NCBI RefSeq assembly: GCF_947581915.1
Contig: NZ_CANPWG010000010.1
Coordinates: 53,388 to 117,387 of the forward strand
Direction of reading: 5' to 3'
Length of the DNA: 64,000 bases
Source: Candidatus Palauibacter scopulicola
Lineage (GTDB): Bacteria > Gemmatimonadota > Gemmatimonadetes > Palauibacterales > Palauibacteraceae
The stretch's first letter is position 1. The number at the start of each line of letters is the position of its first letter. Shown here one piece after another: positions 52,856-61,179 of the stretch. Below the pieces are notes generated by a model. The model was not told where the DNA came from, did not search any database, and worked only from the letters and a program-made list of their open reading frames with translations. Position numbers and translations under genes: made by a program.

Positions 52856-54286
52856 CTAGTCCGCACCTCGGACGCGGCCGAGTCCGACTCCCGCGCCCGC
52901 ACCTACCAGGATGAGGAGCGTGCCCAGAACGCCGAGGGGAACGGCGGCGCGGCGCGTGACCTCGCCGGACGCCTCCTCGTCGAGACGGAACTGCGGTGCG
53001 CGGGCAAACGCGCCGGCATCCATCTGCTCGCCGGCGACAATCGCGGGCACGAAGAAGTCCCGCCATCGTTCGGCGAAGGCGCGGACCTGCGACTGAAAGC
53101 CGGCGAACCGCGCGTCGCCCGTCCCCGCCGCGTCGAGGAGCACCTCCTGGGCCATGAGCGCCGGCGAAAAGAAACGGTACCGGCGCACGAGGGCGATCTG
53201 CTCCGCGCGGCTCGCATCGTGTTCCGCCGTTACCTCCTCCAGGCGGCGGTTGACGGCGTCGGTGGCGGCCCACGCCAGCGCCCCCAGGCCGGGCTCGTCG
53301 GCCACCACGCCCTCGGCCATCTCGGGATGGTCCTCCAGGTACCGGGCGAGGAGTTCGCTGCGGCGGTTCACGGCATCGTTCGACGCCTCGCGCTGAGCCG
53401 TGATCATCTGCACGCGCGAAGGTAACGGGTGCAGGAGTCCGGCCGCGATGTTGATCCCGGCCGGGAGCACGACGACCAGCACCAGCCACACGCCCACCAG
53501 CACCGTGGCGTTCCACGCGGAGGATCGCCGCAGGCTGTTCACCCACGCCGCGAGTACGAACCAGAAGAGCGCATAGGCGACGACCGCGGCGCACCAGAGG
53601 AGGATCCGGCCGGGAGCGCCGAAGCCCCCCGTCACGAGTAGCCCGACCAGCGAGACCGCCAGCACCATGCCCACCGCCAGGAGGGCGCGGAAGGCGAGCT
53701 TCGCCGCCACGACACCCCGCGCCGACACTGGCTGCGAAAGGGTCAGAGCCAGCGTCCCCTGCTCGCGCTCCTCCGAGAGGACGTTGAAGCTCAGAGCCAG
53801 CACCAGCAGCGGCAGCAGGTAGATGACCACGAAGGCCAGGTCGAAGCGCCCGACCATCAGGTTGAGGGGACTCTCGACCTCGCCGTTCTGCTGGAACGAC
53901 GACTCGTTCGTGTAGATGTTGACGTCGTAGTAGTACGGCAGCAGGTCGCTCTGTCCGACCGTGAGCGCCGTCAGGGGGCCCGGCGTCAGGACCGCCGTCT
54001 GGCGGCCCCGCCCGCCGCCCATCACGTTCGGGAGCCGCGGGTCCGAGAAGCGCGAAGCGGGTTCCGCACCGGCCTCGATGTCGGCCAGTTCCTGCGCGAT
54101 GGCTTGCGTGCGCTCGACGTTGCCGGCCTGGGCGGCCTCCACGGTGCGCTCCTGAAAGCGCGTCCAGACCACGCCGTTGGCCAGCGCGTAGACGAGCAGG
54201 AGCGCGAAGAGTCCGAGCGCGATGCGGAGCGGCCGGTCCGCCATGAGCAGACGCCACTCGTTTCGGAGTACGGTGCGCGCGGTCAT
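52856..54286 (-). CDS. ABC-2 type permease with DUF3526, type B copy 1
   Basis: A 476-residue permease with an N-terminal helix (LRIALGLFALLLVYALANGV), a large external loop (about 45-150), and the cytoplasmic signature FNVLSEEREQGTLALTLSQP, followed by about five more helices and a DUF3526 loop (LHPLPSRVQMITAQREASND). The start ATG 54286 lies one base after the previous stop. It forms the second gene of the four-permease series. Exported cargo is unknown. Confidence 0.85.
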   Translation of the reverse strand: MTARTVLRNEWRLLMADRPLRIALGLFALLLVYALANGVVWTRFQERTVEAAQAGNVERTQAIAQELADIEAGAEPASRFSDPRLPNVMGGGRGRQTAVLTPGPLTALTVGQSDLLPYYYDVNIYTNESSFQQNGEVESPLNLMVGRFDLAFVVIYLLPLLVLALSFNVLSEEREQGTLALTLSQPVSARGVVAAKLAFRALLAVGMVLAVSLVGLLVTGGFGAPGRILLWCAAVVAYALFWFVLAAWVNSLRRSSAWNATVLVGVWLVLVVVLPAGINIAAGLLHPLPSRVQMITAQREASNDAVNRRSELLARYLEDHPEMAEGVVADEPGLGALAWAATDAVNRRLEEVTAEHDASRAEQIALVRRYRFFSPALMAQEVLLDAAGTGDARFAGFQSQVRAFAERWRDFFVPAIVAGEQMDAGAFARAPQFRLDEEASGEVTRRAAVPLGVLGTLLILVGAGAGVGLGRVRGAD

Positions 54287-54287
54287 C

Positions 54288-55712
54288 CTACGCCACCTCC
54301 GCGCGCCGTACGCGCGCCGCGGCGATCAGGATCGTCCCCACGAGCCAGCCCCCCAGAACGATGAGGGACAGGATCCGGTTGCCGAGCACCCAGGCCAGGG
54401 TCGGGGCGTCGTACCGCAGCGGCGGCGTGGACTCCCAGAGTTCGGCGCCGGCCTGGTAGGAGAAATCGCCGGAGAGGGAGTTCTCCGTGAGGTCGCCGTT
54501 CATGCTCCGCATCAGGTCCCTGCGGTACGTCTCCGCGGCGGTCGCGAAGTGCCGGTGCTGCTCGACATCGGTTCCGGCCAGTCCCATGGAGAGCGCGCGC
54601 ACCGCGAGCAGCGGCGCCCCCACCGCGACCATCTCGTGGACGGCCCCCTGGCGTTCGAACGTGTCCCAGAGCGCGCCGTAGTTGCGGTCGAAGATCCGGT
54701 TGCCGAACTCCTCGCTCGCCTGGAGCAGCACGCCCGACTGGTTGATCGGCAGGTCTTCTACCCGCTCGACTGCGTACTCCGCCAGCAGGCTCTCGGTCAG
54801 CGCTTCGTTGTCCGGGCGAGGGATGTCCTCCGTGCCGGTGGCCATCTCCCGTTCCACCGTCTGAGCGAACTCGAGGGCGGAAGGCGTGGGGTGCATCCAC
54901 TTCGACAGGTCCACCGCCACCCGCGGCGCCACGAGCCCGTTCACCACCCACACGCCAAGCAGGATCACGAGCGCGGTGCGCGTCGAGCGGGCCCAGGCGG
55001 AGACGGCCAGCGAGAGCGCGAGGAAGGCCGCGAAGTAGCCGAGGTAGACGACGGAAAGGACCGCGGCCCGGGCCACGGGGGATGCCGCCGGACCGGGGCT
55101 CCCGACGACGAGGGCCGCCGCTCCCACCGCCGCCGCCGGCACGAGCAGCAGCGCCAGCGCACCGGCGATGCCGATTGCCTTGCCGAGCGCCAGATCGCGC
55201 CGCCCGACCCCGGTCGCGAGCAGTTGGCGAAGCGTGCCCCGTTCCCGCTCGCCGGCGAGCGCGCCGAAGGTGAGCAGGATGATCAGCAGGGGCACGAGGT
55301 GCTGCAGCACCTGCGCCGCCGTGAGAGCCCCGACGCGCTGGGCCGACGTCGCGTCCTGCGCGGGGCGCAGCAGGAAATCGTTCTGCCGGTGCGCCTCGAG
55401 CCACACCGATGTCCCGGTGTAGGGGTCTACGCCCTCGTCCACGAAGGATAGGGCGAGGCGTGGCTTGAACGCATAGATGCCGTAGTGGGCCGCAGAATGG
55501 GGGTTCTTCTCGCCCTGCGACTCCCAGTGGTCGCGGGCCGTCGCCTGCGCGGCCGCGTGCTCCCGCTGCGCCCCCCGCGCCTGGACCCACCCGTGGCCCA
55601 GGGAGACGAGCAGCAGTGCTCCCACCAGGATGGAGCACCAGCGGAAACGGCCGTCCCGAAGTACGTCTGTGAATTCCTTGCGGATGATGTGTCGGATGCT
55701 GTGCCCGGCCAT
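54288..55712 (-). CDS. ABC-2 type permease with DUF3526, type A copy 1
   Basis: A 474-residue permease following the ATPase gene by 10 nt. The periplasmic loop has HYGIYAFKPRLALSFVDEGV and GTSVWLEAHRQN. The cytoplasmic signature is ERERGTLRQLLATGVGRRDL, and the DUF3526 loop begins MHPTPSALEFAQTVEREM. Six transmembrane segments are apparent. Along with the ATPase it would form the first half of the exporter. DUF3526 permeases are often found near TonB receptors or bacteriocin/peptide export loci, but no cargo gene is recognisable here. Confidence 0.86.
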   Translation of the reverse strand: MAGHSIRHIIRKEFTDVLRDGRFRWCSILVGALLLVSLGHGWVQARGAQREHAAAQATARDHWESQGEKNPHSAAHYGIYAFKPRLALSFVDEGVDPYTGTSVWLEAHRQNDFLLRPAQDATSAQRVGALTAAQVLQHLVPLLIILLTFGALAGERERGTLRQLLATGVGRRDLALGKAIGIAGALALLLVPAAAVGAAALVVGSPGPAASPVARAAVLSVVYLGYFAAFLALSLAVSAWARSTRTALVILLGVWVVNGLVAPRVAVDLSKWMHPTPSALEFAQTVEREMATGTEDIPRPDNEALTESLLAEYAVERVEDLPINQSGVLLQASEEFGNRIFDRNYGALWDTFERQGAVHEMVAVGAPLLAVRALSMGLAGTDVEQHRHFATAAETYRRDLMRSMNGDLTENSLSGDFSYQAGAELWESTPPLRYDAPTLAWVLGNRILSLIVLGGWLVGTILIAAARVRRAEVA

Positions 55713-55722
55713 CTGACGCCTC

Positions 55723-56463
55723 CTAATCGTGCATGTGTTCCAGGTAGATGCGCTCGAGATCCGCGTGGCCGATCTCGTCCGTGCTCATCTCCGTGACGAG
55801 GCTTCCGTAGCGCATGATGCCCACGCGCGTCCCCGTCTCCTTGGCGCGAAACAGATCGTGGGTCGCCATGAGGACCCCGACGCCGCCGTGCCTGAGCCGC
55901 TCGATCAGCGCCGAGAACTCGTTGGAGGCCTTGGGATCCAGACCGGACGTCGGCTCATCGAGCAGGAGGGCGTCGGCTTCCTTGGCCATCGCGATCGCGA
56001 TGCCGACCTTCTGCCGCATGCCCTTGGAGTACTCGGACACGCGGCGGTCGACCGCGTCGCGCTCCAGCCCGGCTTCGACGAGGATGTCCGCGAGGCGTTC
56101 CCGCCCCAGCGACCCCTTCCCGCCCAGGGCGGCGAAGTACTCGAGGTTCTCCAGCCCGCTGAGGTTGCGGTACAGCATCACCTGTTCCGGGATGTAGGCG
56201 AGCCGGTGCTTCGTCTCCCGGTCGTGGGTGGACACGTCCATCCCGGACACGAGGGCCTGACCCCCGGACGGCGGCACGAAACCGAGGAAGAGGTTGATCG
56301 TCGTGGTCTTCCCCGCCCCGTTCGGGCCGAGGAGGCAGTAGACCTCTCCCGGCTCGATGGCCAGGTCGAGGGAATCGAGGGCCTGCGTGGGGCCATAGCG
56401 CTTGCTGAGCCCGCGGGCCTCGAGAAGGGGCGGTTGTCCCGCTCCCGATTCGGCGGTCTGCAT
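55723..56463 (-). CDS. ABC transporter ATP-binding protein
   Basis: A 246-residue ATPase: Walker A GPNGAGKTTT (residues 46-55), signature YSKGMRQKVGIAIAMA (about 141), Walker B ADALLLDEPTSGLDP, and switch His in LMATHDLFRAK. It is the only ATPase for the four permeases downstream. ATG 56463 (MQTAESG) has a GGAGA site and fits the domain; a TTG at 56514 would extend it without support. It energises export across the inner membrane. Confidence 0.92.
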   Translation of the reverse strand: MQTAESGAGQPPLLEARGLSKRYGPTQALDSLDLAIEPGEVYCLLGPNGAGKTTTINLFLGFVPPSGGQALVSGMDVSTHDRETKHRLAYIPEQVMLYRNLSGLENLEYFAALGGKGSLGRERLADILVEAGLERDAVDRRVSEYSKGMRQKVGIAIAMAKEADALLLDEPTSGLDPKASNEFSALIERLRHGGVGVLMATHDLFRAKETGTRVGIMRYGSLVTEMSTDEIGHADLERIYLEHMHD

Positions 56464-56564
56464 TGGATCTCCATCTCTCGCGTTGGCCGCGCCGGTCACC
56501 GGCGCGGTCGACAAGTCTCCTGCCGGTCTCCGGACCGGCAGTGCGGCTTCGCTACAGACTTTCG

Positions 56565-56888
56565 CTACAGAGAGATGGGAAGCGGAGGAGCCCGGCTACG
56601 GTGAGGGGAGAGATGGGCGGCCCGGACATTCAGCTGGCACCCGCGAAGGGTGGGACCCTGCACGAGACCGAGCTCGCCAGTGCTCGGCGTCGCCGTGGAG
56701 GGCACCGGCCCCATGTTGTGCGGCAGTTCGCAGATCAGACACGCCGCCGGGGCATGGTCCCCTTCGTCGTCCTCGTGCGTATGCGAACCTTCCGCGAGGC
56801 CGACGACAACGAGCGAAAGGGCCACCAGGGCTCCGGCCAGCAGGCGCATCGGGCGCCTGAATCGTCCGGCGTCGACCTGGTTTGCCAT
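56565..56888 (-). CDS. small exported His-rich CxxC protein upstream of the ABC exporter
   Basis: A 107-residue protein starting at ATG 56888 with an AAGGGGAG site. A basic N-terminus and one hydrophobic segment (LLAGALVALSLVVVGLAEG) are followed by SHTHEDDEGDHAPAACLICE, a His/Asp-rich stretch leading to a CxxC, and a Pro/Arg-rich tail. It resembles small DUF2946-like metal-associated proteins and the gene at 1-294. It lies about 100 bp upstream of the ABC ATPase on the same strand and may be co-regulated. Metal binding is inferred from composition only. Confidence 0.6.
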   Translation of the reverse strand: MANQVDAGRFRRPMRLLAGALVALSLVVVGLAEGSHTHEDDEGDHAPAACLICELPHNMGPVPSTATPSTGELGLVQGPTLRGCQLNVRAAHLSPHRSRAPPLPISL

Positions 56889-57002
56889 GGCTCCCCTTCC
56901 ATCCCGCGGATCGGCGCGCCGCCCCGCCCGAGAGCGGCCGCGGCGGCGGCACGTTAGAGAACGCACAGTGCCCGGTCAACGTTGAGCCGAATGAGGTTGC
57001 AG

Positions 57003-57470
57003 CTAGTACGGCGTCCGATCCCGCTTGCGGGTCCAGCGCTCGAAGGCGTCCCCCGCCCTGGCCGAGGGCACCCTCACGAGCGAGACGATCCGGCGCTCCT
57101 CGGGGGGCAGGGAGAACTCGTCGTAGATGTCTTCGTCGCTGAACCGGATGCGCGCAGCGTCCTCGCGGGTGTTGGCGTAGTAGACGCGGCGGATCCGGCT
57201 CCAGTAGATCGCTCCCAGGCACATCGGGCACGGCTCGCAGCTCGCGTAGAGTTCGCAGCCACCGAGATCGAACGTGCCCAGGAGGTCGCAGGCCCTCCGA
57301 ATCGCCTGGATTTCGGCGTGGGCGGTGGGGTCGTTGTCCAGCGTGACGCGGTTCATCCCCTCCGCCACGATCTCGCCGTCCTTCACCACGACGGCGCCGA
57401 ACGGACCGCCGCCCGCCTCCACGCTGCGTTCGGACAGGTCGATGGCCCGCCGCATGAACTCGTCACTCAT
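57003..57470 (-). CDS. guanine deaminase-like nucleoside/base deaminase
   Basis: A 155-residue cytidine-deaminase-fold enzyme. Zinc ligands and catalytic Glu are intact: DPTAHAEIQAIRRAC (His51, Glu53) and YASCEPCPMCLGAIYWSRI (Cys81, Cys84). The CEPCPMCLGAIYW context and the C-terminal segment ending DRTPY closely resemble B. subtilis GuaD (which ends NKKEY), rather than the tRNA adenosine deaminase TadA. It would convert guanine to xanthine. Its position near molybdenum hydroxylase genes fits purine catabolism, although that locus looks like CO dehydrogenase. Confidence 0.82.
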   Translation of the reverse strand: MSDEFMRRAIDLSERSVEAGGGPFGAVVVKDGEIVAEGMNRVTLDNDPTAHAEIQAIRRACDLLGTFDLGGCELYASCEPCPMCLGAIYWSRIRRVYYANTREDAARIRFSDEDIYDEFSLPPEERRIVSLVRVPSARAGDAFERWTRKRDRTPY

Positions 57471-57612
57471 CAGGACGCTCGTTTCGTCAAGGGCATGCGC
57501 GCTCGACTCCGGGCGGTCGCCTCACGGCGGTCGACGCCCGAAGCACTCTCCGAATATACTCAGCCGGTCCCGTCCCCGGCTTTCGGCCGGGGCCCCTCGT
57601 CCCCCTCCTCCC

Positions 57613-58554
57613 ATGGCCTGCGGATTGACGAACTCGAAGGGCGGCCGGCCCTCCCGGCGCGCGCGCGACCTCACGGTCGACCTAGGCCTCCTGGCGACGG
57701 CGATCATCTGGGGGATCAACTTCTCCGTCGTGAAGATCGTCCTGCGCGAACTCGATCCGCTCGCGTTCAACGCGGTGCGCTTCCCATTCGCGGCGCTGGC
57801 CGTCCTGTTCCTCCTCCGGGCCACCGGCCGGCCGGTCCTACCGCCGCGGAGCGAGTGGCCGCGGGTTCTGGGACTCGCGGTGGTGGGCCACGTGATCTTC
57901 CAGGCCGCCTTCATCTACGGCATCGACCTGACGCTGACCGGGAACGCGGCGCTGCTCCTCTCCACGAGTCCCGTGTGGGTGCTCCTCATCGCGTCCGCGC
58001 TCGGGCGGGAACGGTTCAGCCTTGCGATCCTCCTGGGCGTCATCGCGACGCTCGCCGGGATGGCGATCCTCATCACCGGCGGCACGCAGGAAGTCGGAGG
58101 CGCCGGTCTCGGCGATCTGCTCGTCCTCGGGGCCGCGCTCTCCTGGGCATCCTTCACCGTGTTCGGACGGCGCATCACGAAGCGGCGCGGGGCGCTGGAG
58201 GTGACGGGGTGGACGCTCTGGGCCGCCCTTCCCGTCATCGTCGGCATGGGAATCCCGGACCTCATGCGCGTCGACTGGAGTTCGATTCCGCCGGGGATCT
58301 GGTTCGCGTCGGCCTACACGGGCGTGTTCGGGATCGCCATCGCCTACCTGCTCTGGTCGCGCGGCATGAAGACGATCGGACAGAGCCGGACGGCGGTGTA
58401 CCAGAACCTCGTCCCGGTGATCGCGCTCGCGACGGCGTGGATGTGGCTGGGAGAGACGCCCACGCCGCAGCAACTGGCGGGCGCCGCCGTCATTCTGTCG
58501 GGCGTCGCCGTGGCGCGCGGTCTCGCCGGACGCCGGCGACGTCGCGCGCCATGA
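57613..58554 (+). CDS. EamA/DMT family transporter
   Basis: A 313-residue integral membrane protein with ten transmembrane helices arranged as two EamA repeats (first beginning LLATAIIWGINFSVVKIVLR, second LLVLGAALSWASFTVFGRR). The end of each repeat has the expected AxxLLSTSPVW/YQNLVPVIALA helix. DMT proteins export small metabolites or amino acids; the substrate is unknown. It starts about 140 bp from the divergent deaminase. The frame extension further upstream is not protein-like. Confidence 0.92.
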   Translation: MACGLTNSKGGRPSRRARDLTVDLGLLATAIIWGINFSVVKIVLRELDPLAFNAVRFPFAALAVLFLLRATGRPVLPPRSEWPRVLGLAVVGHVIFQAAFIYGIDLTLTGNAALLLSTSPVWVLLIASALGRERFSLAILLGVIATLAGMAILITGGTQEVGGAGLGDLLVLGAALSWASFTVFGRRITKRRGALEVTGWTLWAALPVIVGMGIPDLMRVDWSSIPPGIWFASAYTGVFGIAIAYLLWSRGMKTIGQSRTAVYQNLVPVIALATAWMWLGETPTPQQLAGAAVILSGVAVARGLAGRRRRRAP

Positions 58555-58623
58555 GCCGGGCCTGCGTCTGCCGCGTAGCGCCGGTCTCGCGACGGTATCC
58601 GGCGGCGGCCTACCTTGGACCCC

Positions 58624-59250
58624 ATGTCCGACGAGCGCAGCGTAGCGGGGATCGTGTTGGCTGCCGGGTCTTCGACCCGCATGGGGCGCAACAAGCTCCT
58701 GCTGGACGTCGGCGGCGAGACCCTCGTGCGGCGGACCGTTCGCCTCGCGGGTGAGGCCGGCCTCGACCCCGTCATCCTCGTCACGGGACGCTTCCGCGAA
58801 GAAGTCGAACGGGAGGTCGAGGACCTCGCCTGCGCACCGGTGTTCAACCCCGACCACGAGACGGGCATCCAGACCTCCGTGGCGTGCGGGGTCGCCGCGG
58901 TGCCGGCGTCCCGCGGGGCCGCCGTCGTGATGCTCCCCGACATGCCCTTCGTGACCGTGCGCATGGTGCGTACGCTGGTGGAACGGCACGCGGAGACCGA
59001 TGCGCCGCTCGTCGTGTCGCGCTACGGCGAGGTGAACGCGCCGCCGATCCTGTACGGCCGTGGCCTGTTCGGCGAGATCTCCCGGATGCGGGCGGGGTGC
59101 GGGCGGGAAGTCGTTCGACGGCACCACGACCGGGCGTCTCTGGTGGATTGGCCGGCTGACCGGCTGAGAGACCTCGACCGGCCGGACGAATACGAGTCCG
59201 TGCGGCGGGAACTCGCGGGGGCCGGCTCCCGCTCCGGGGACGTGCCGTGA
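58624..59250 (+). CDS. molybdenum cofactor cytidylyltransferase (MocA-like)
   Basis: A 208-residue nucleotidyltransferase with GIVLAAGSSTRMGRNKLLLD at residues 8-27, the NTP-binding signature of MocA/MobA-type enzymes (LAAGxSxRMGxxK), followed by VMLPDMPFVTVRMV with the metal-binding Asp. It should transfer CMP to molybdopterin to make MCD, the cofactor of CO dehydrogenase-type hydroxylases. The stop overlaps the XdhC start (GTGA). The context favours CTP over GTP. The ATG at 58624 is used; an upstream TTG would add three residues. Confidence 0.85.
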   Translation: MSDERSVAGIVLAAGSSTRMGRNKLLLDVGGETLVRRTVRLAGEAGLDPVILVTGRFREEVEREVEDLACAPVFNPDHETGIQTSVACGVAAVPASRGAAVVMLPDMPFVTVRMVRTLVERHAETDAPLVVSRYGEVNAPPILYGRGLFGEISRMRAGCGREVVRRHHDRASLVDWPADRLRDLDRPDEYESVRRELAGAGSRSGDVP

Positions 59251-60287
59251 ATCGCAGCCTGCTCGATCTCGCCGCGCGGCTGACTTCCGAACGCCAGCCC
59301 TACGCGCTCGCCACGGTCGTGCGGAGCGAGCGCCCCACGAGCGGCAAGCCAGGCAACATGGCGCTGATCTCCGCGGACGGCGTCATGCACGGCTGGATCG
59401 GCGGCAGTTGCACCCGTTCGGAGGTGGTGCGCCACGCGCTGGAGACCCTGGATCAGGGGGAGCCCAGGCTCCTCGCCTTCGGGTCGAGTCCCGGACGCCC
59501 CGACGATCTCGTCCCCGTGCCCATGTCCTGCAGCAGCGGAGGGAAGGTGGAAGTGCACGTGAACCCGGTTCTTCCGGCTCCCGTCCTGGTCGTGGCGGGC
59601 CGTTCGCCCGTCGCCCTCGCGCTGGTGCGCCTCGGCGGCGCGATGGGATACACGACCGTGGCCGAGGCTTCCGAAGAGGCTTCCGAGGATGAGGCAGTGG
59701 CGGCAGCGGCCGACGAGGTCGTGGAGGACCTGGCGGAGACGGCGGCGCGCTACGCGGAACGGCCCCGCGGCTGGAGGCTGTACGGGGTCGTCGCCACCAT
59801 GGGACAGCGAGATGAGCGCTCGCTCGCGGAGTTGGCGGCCGCCGCCCCGGACTACCTTGGCGTCATCGCCTCCCCCACCCGGATGGAGGAAGTGCGCCGC
59901 GTCCTGGCCGCGCACGGACTCCACGCCGACGCGATCGCCCGCGTGCGGGGCCCCGCCGGCCTCGATATCGGCGCCGAGAGCCCGGAGGAGATCGCCGTCA
60001 GCATCCTCGCCGAAGTCGTCCAGCTCGAGGCACAACGGACAGGGGCGGAGGCGGTCGAGCCCAGCGACGCGGTCGGCTCCGGCGACGTCGCCGCGGAGGA
60101 AGCGGCGACCGGAGAGGGACCCGAGGACCAGGCGACCGATCCCGTGTGCGGCATGACCGTCCCGGTGGCGGGTTCTCCGTCCTCGGTGTTCGAGGGGGAA
60201 CCCGTCTACTTCTGCTGCGAGGGGTGCCGCACCCGATTCGACGCCTCGCCGGAGGCGTATCTCCAGAAAGAAGCGACGAGGGGGTGA
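59247..60287 (+). CDS. XdhC/CoxF-type molybdenum hydroxylase maturation factor fused to a YHS domain
   Basis: A 346-residue protein starting at GTG 59247. The N-terminal XdhC_CoxI domain has GKPGNMALISADGVMHGWIG and GGSC. A Rossmann-like domain follows (VLVVAGRSPVALALVRLGGA, then PDYLGVIASPTRMEEVRRVL). The last about 45 residues are a YHS metal-binding domain: DPVCGMTVPV and EGEPVYFCCEGCRTRFDASP. XdhC-type proteins bind the molybdenum cofactor and insert it in its sulfurated form. The YHS module, usually seen in copper ATPases and dinuclear-iron oxygenases, could bring a metal; CO dehydrogenase needs copper at its Mo-Cu site. That link is speculative. Confidence 0.87.
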   Translation: MNRSLLDLAARLTSERQPYALATVVRSERPTSGKPGNMALISADGVMHGWIGGSCTRSEVVRHALETLDQGEPRLLAFGSSPGRPDDLVPVPMSCSSGGKVEVHVNPVLPAPVLVVAGRSPVALALVRLGGAMGYTTVAEASEEASEDEAVAAAADEVVEDLAETAARYAERPRGWRLYGVVATMGQRDERSLAELAAAAPDYLGVIASPTRMEEVRRVLAAHGLHADAIARVRGPAGLDIGAESPEEIAVSILAEVVQLEAQRTGAEAVEPSDAVGSGDVAAEEAATGEGPEDQATDPVCGMTVPVAGSPSSVFEGEPVYFCCEGCRTRFDASPEAYLQKEATRG

Positions 60288-60499
60288 TATTGAAGACCCT
60301 GCTGAAGGTCGCCGCACACGTCGCGGTAGTCGCATTGCTTTACCTGATGTTCTCGTTCTCGTTGTTCCTCGGACTGCAGGTCAGCCCGACCCTGGGGAAC
60401 ATCGGCATGGTCGTATCGATCGGCGCCGTCATCGCCTACGTCGTTCTGGTTCGCCGCAGACGCTCCTTGCGGATGACCATGGAGGAAGAAGGCTCATGA
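60284..60499 (+). CDS. 71-residue two-helix membrane protein
   Basis: The GTG at 60284 overlaps the XdhC-YHS TGA (GTGA) and gives VILKTLLKVAAHVAVVALLY, then a second hydrophobic stretch (NIGMVVSIGAVIAYVVLV) and a basic tail RRRRSLRMTMEEEGS. It has two transmembrane helices with the charged end probably cytoplasmic. I do not recognise a family. Coupling to the maturation factor suggests a role at the membrane in the same system. Confidence 0.65.
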   Translation: MILKTLLKVAAHVAVVALLYLMFSFSLFLGLQVSPTLGNIGMVVSIGAVIAYVVLVRRRRSLRMTMEEEGS

Positions 60500-60551
60500 G
60501 AATCGAGGGCTCTGCGACCTCATGAGGCCCGACATCCGGCGCACCCGCAGA

Positions 60552-60580
60552 TTGATTCGTGTACCGCCATGCGGTACAAT
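60552..60580 (+). promoter_or_regulatory. predicted sigma-70-type promoter of higBA
   Basis: A -35 box TTGATT (60552-60557) and a -10 box TACAAT (60575-60580) are separated by exactly 17 nt. The expected start of transcription (about 60587) lies at the higB ATG (60586), so the transcript would be leaderless or almost so. Both boxes match four or five of six consensus bases. Confidence 0.55.
60561..60577. promoter_or_regulatory. predicted HigA operator (perfect inverted repeat)
   Basis: GTACCGC-CAT-GCGGTAC is a perfect 7-bp inverted repeat with a 3-nt centre. It lies between the -35 and -10 boxes and covers the first bases of the -10. HigA antitoxins repress their own operon through such palindromes, so this is the expected autoregulatory site. 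Confidence 0.6.
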
Positions 60581-60585
60581 GCTGC

Positions 60586-60864
60586 ATGACTCGGAGCTTC
60601 CGCCATCGCGGGCTCAAGCGGTTCTACGAGCGTGGCGATCCGAGCCGCGTGGGGGCCGACCTGGCGGATCGGGTTGCGGTCGCCCTGGCGGACCTCGATG
60701 TAGCCCGTAAGCCCTCGGATCTCGACTTGCCCGGCTATCGACTCCATCCGCTGAAAGGGGATCTGGAGGGGTTCTGGAGCATCTCGATTTCCCGCAACTG
60801 GCGAATCATCTTTCGCTTCGACGATGGCGATGCCAGTCACGTCGACCTGGCCGACTACCACTGA
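60586..60864 (+). CDS. higB: HigB-type mRNA interferase toxin
   Basis: A 92-residue RelE/ParE-fold protein of the plasmid maintenance system killer family: begins [20 protein letters not shown] and ends [20 protein letters not shown] plus HVDLADYH. The NWRIIFRF stretch and the DYH end are typical of HigB toxins, which cleave mRNA at the ribosome. It precedes the antitoxin gene by 14 nt (toxin first, as in HigBA). The start ATG 60586 fits the family; an upstream GTG in frame does not add family sequence. It lies between maturation and structural genes of the CO dehydrogenase locus. Confidence 0.88.
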   Translation: MTRSFRHRGLKRFYERGDPSRVGADLADRVAVALADLDVARKPSDLDLPGYRLHPLKGDLEGFWSISISRNWRIIFRFDDGDASHVDLADYH

Positions 60865-60878
60865 CGGAGGCAGTGAAC

Positions 60879-61175
60879 ATGGCGATGAAGGATCCCCCGC
60901 ACCCCGGTCGCAGCATCCGGGAGAACTGCCTGGACCCACTCGGCCTGAACGTCACCGAAGCGGCCCGGGTGCTCGGGGTCGCCCGCCACACGCTTTCTCG
61001 CGTCCTGAACGGGCACGCGGCGATTTCTCCGGAGATGGCCATCCGGCTGGAGAAGGCGGGCTGGTCCAATGCCGAGTTCTGGCTGCGGCGGCAGAGCAGC
61101 TACGACCTCGTGCAGGCGCGCAAGGGCGAAGACCGGATCCACGTCGAGCGGTATCAACCTCAGCCAACGGCGTAA
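60879..61175 (+). CDS. higA: HigA-type antitoxin
   Basis: A 98-residue HTH protein with the family opening [20 protein letters not shown] and an XRE-like helix-turn-helix ([20 protein letters not shown]), then [20 protein letters not shown]. It neutralises HigB and represses the operon through the palindrome upstream. ATG 60879 has a CGGAGG site; GTG 60873 is an alternative that adds two residues. The stop is 4 nt before the coxG-like ATG, so read-through into the CO dehydrogenase genes is likely. Confidence 0.9.
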   Translation: MAMKDPPHPGRSIRENCLDPLGLNVTEAARVLGVARHTLSRVLNGHAAISPEMAIRLEKAGWSNAEFWLRRQSSYDLVQARKGEDRIHVERYQPQPTA

Positions 61176-61179
61176 GGCC

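Noticed and set aside
57003..60287. Locus as a xanthine dehydrogenase/purine catabolism cluster because of guanine deaminase and XdhC
   Set aside because: CoxG and the CoxL N-terminal half match CO dehydrogenase; the deaminase is on the opposite strand beyond a transporter and is probably unrelated.
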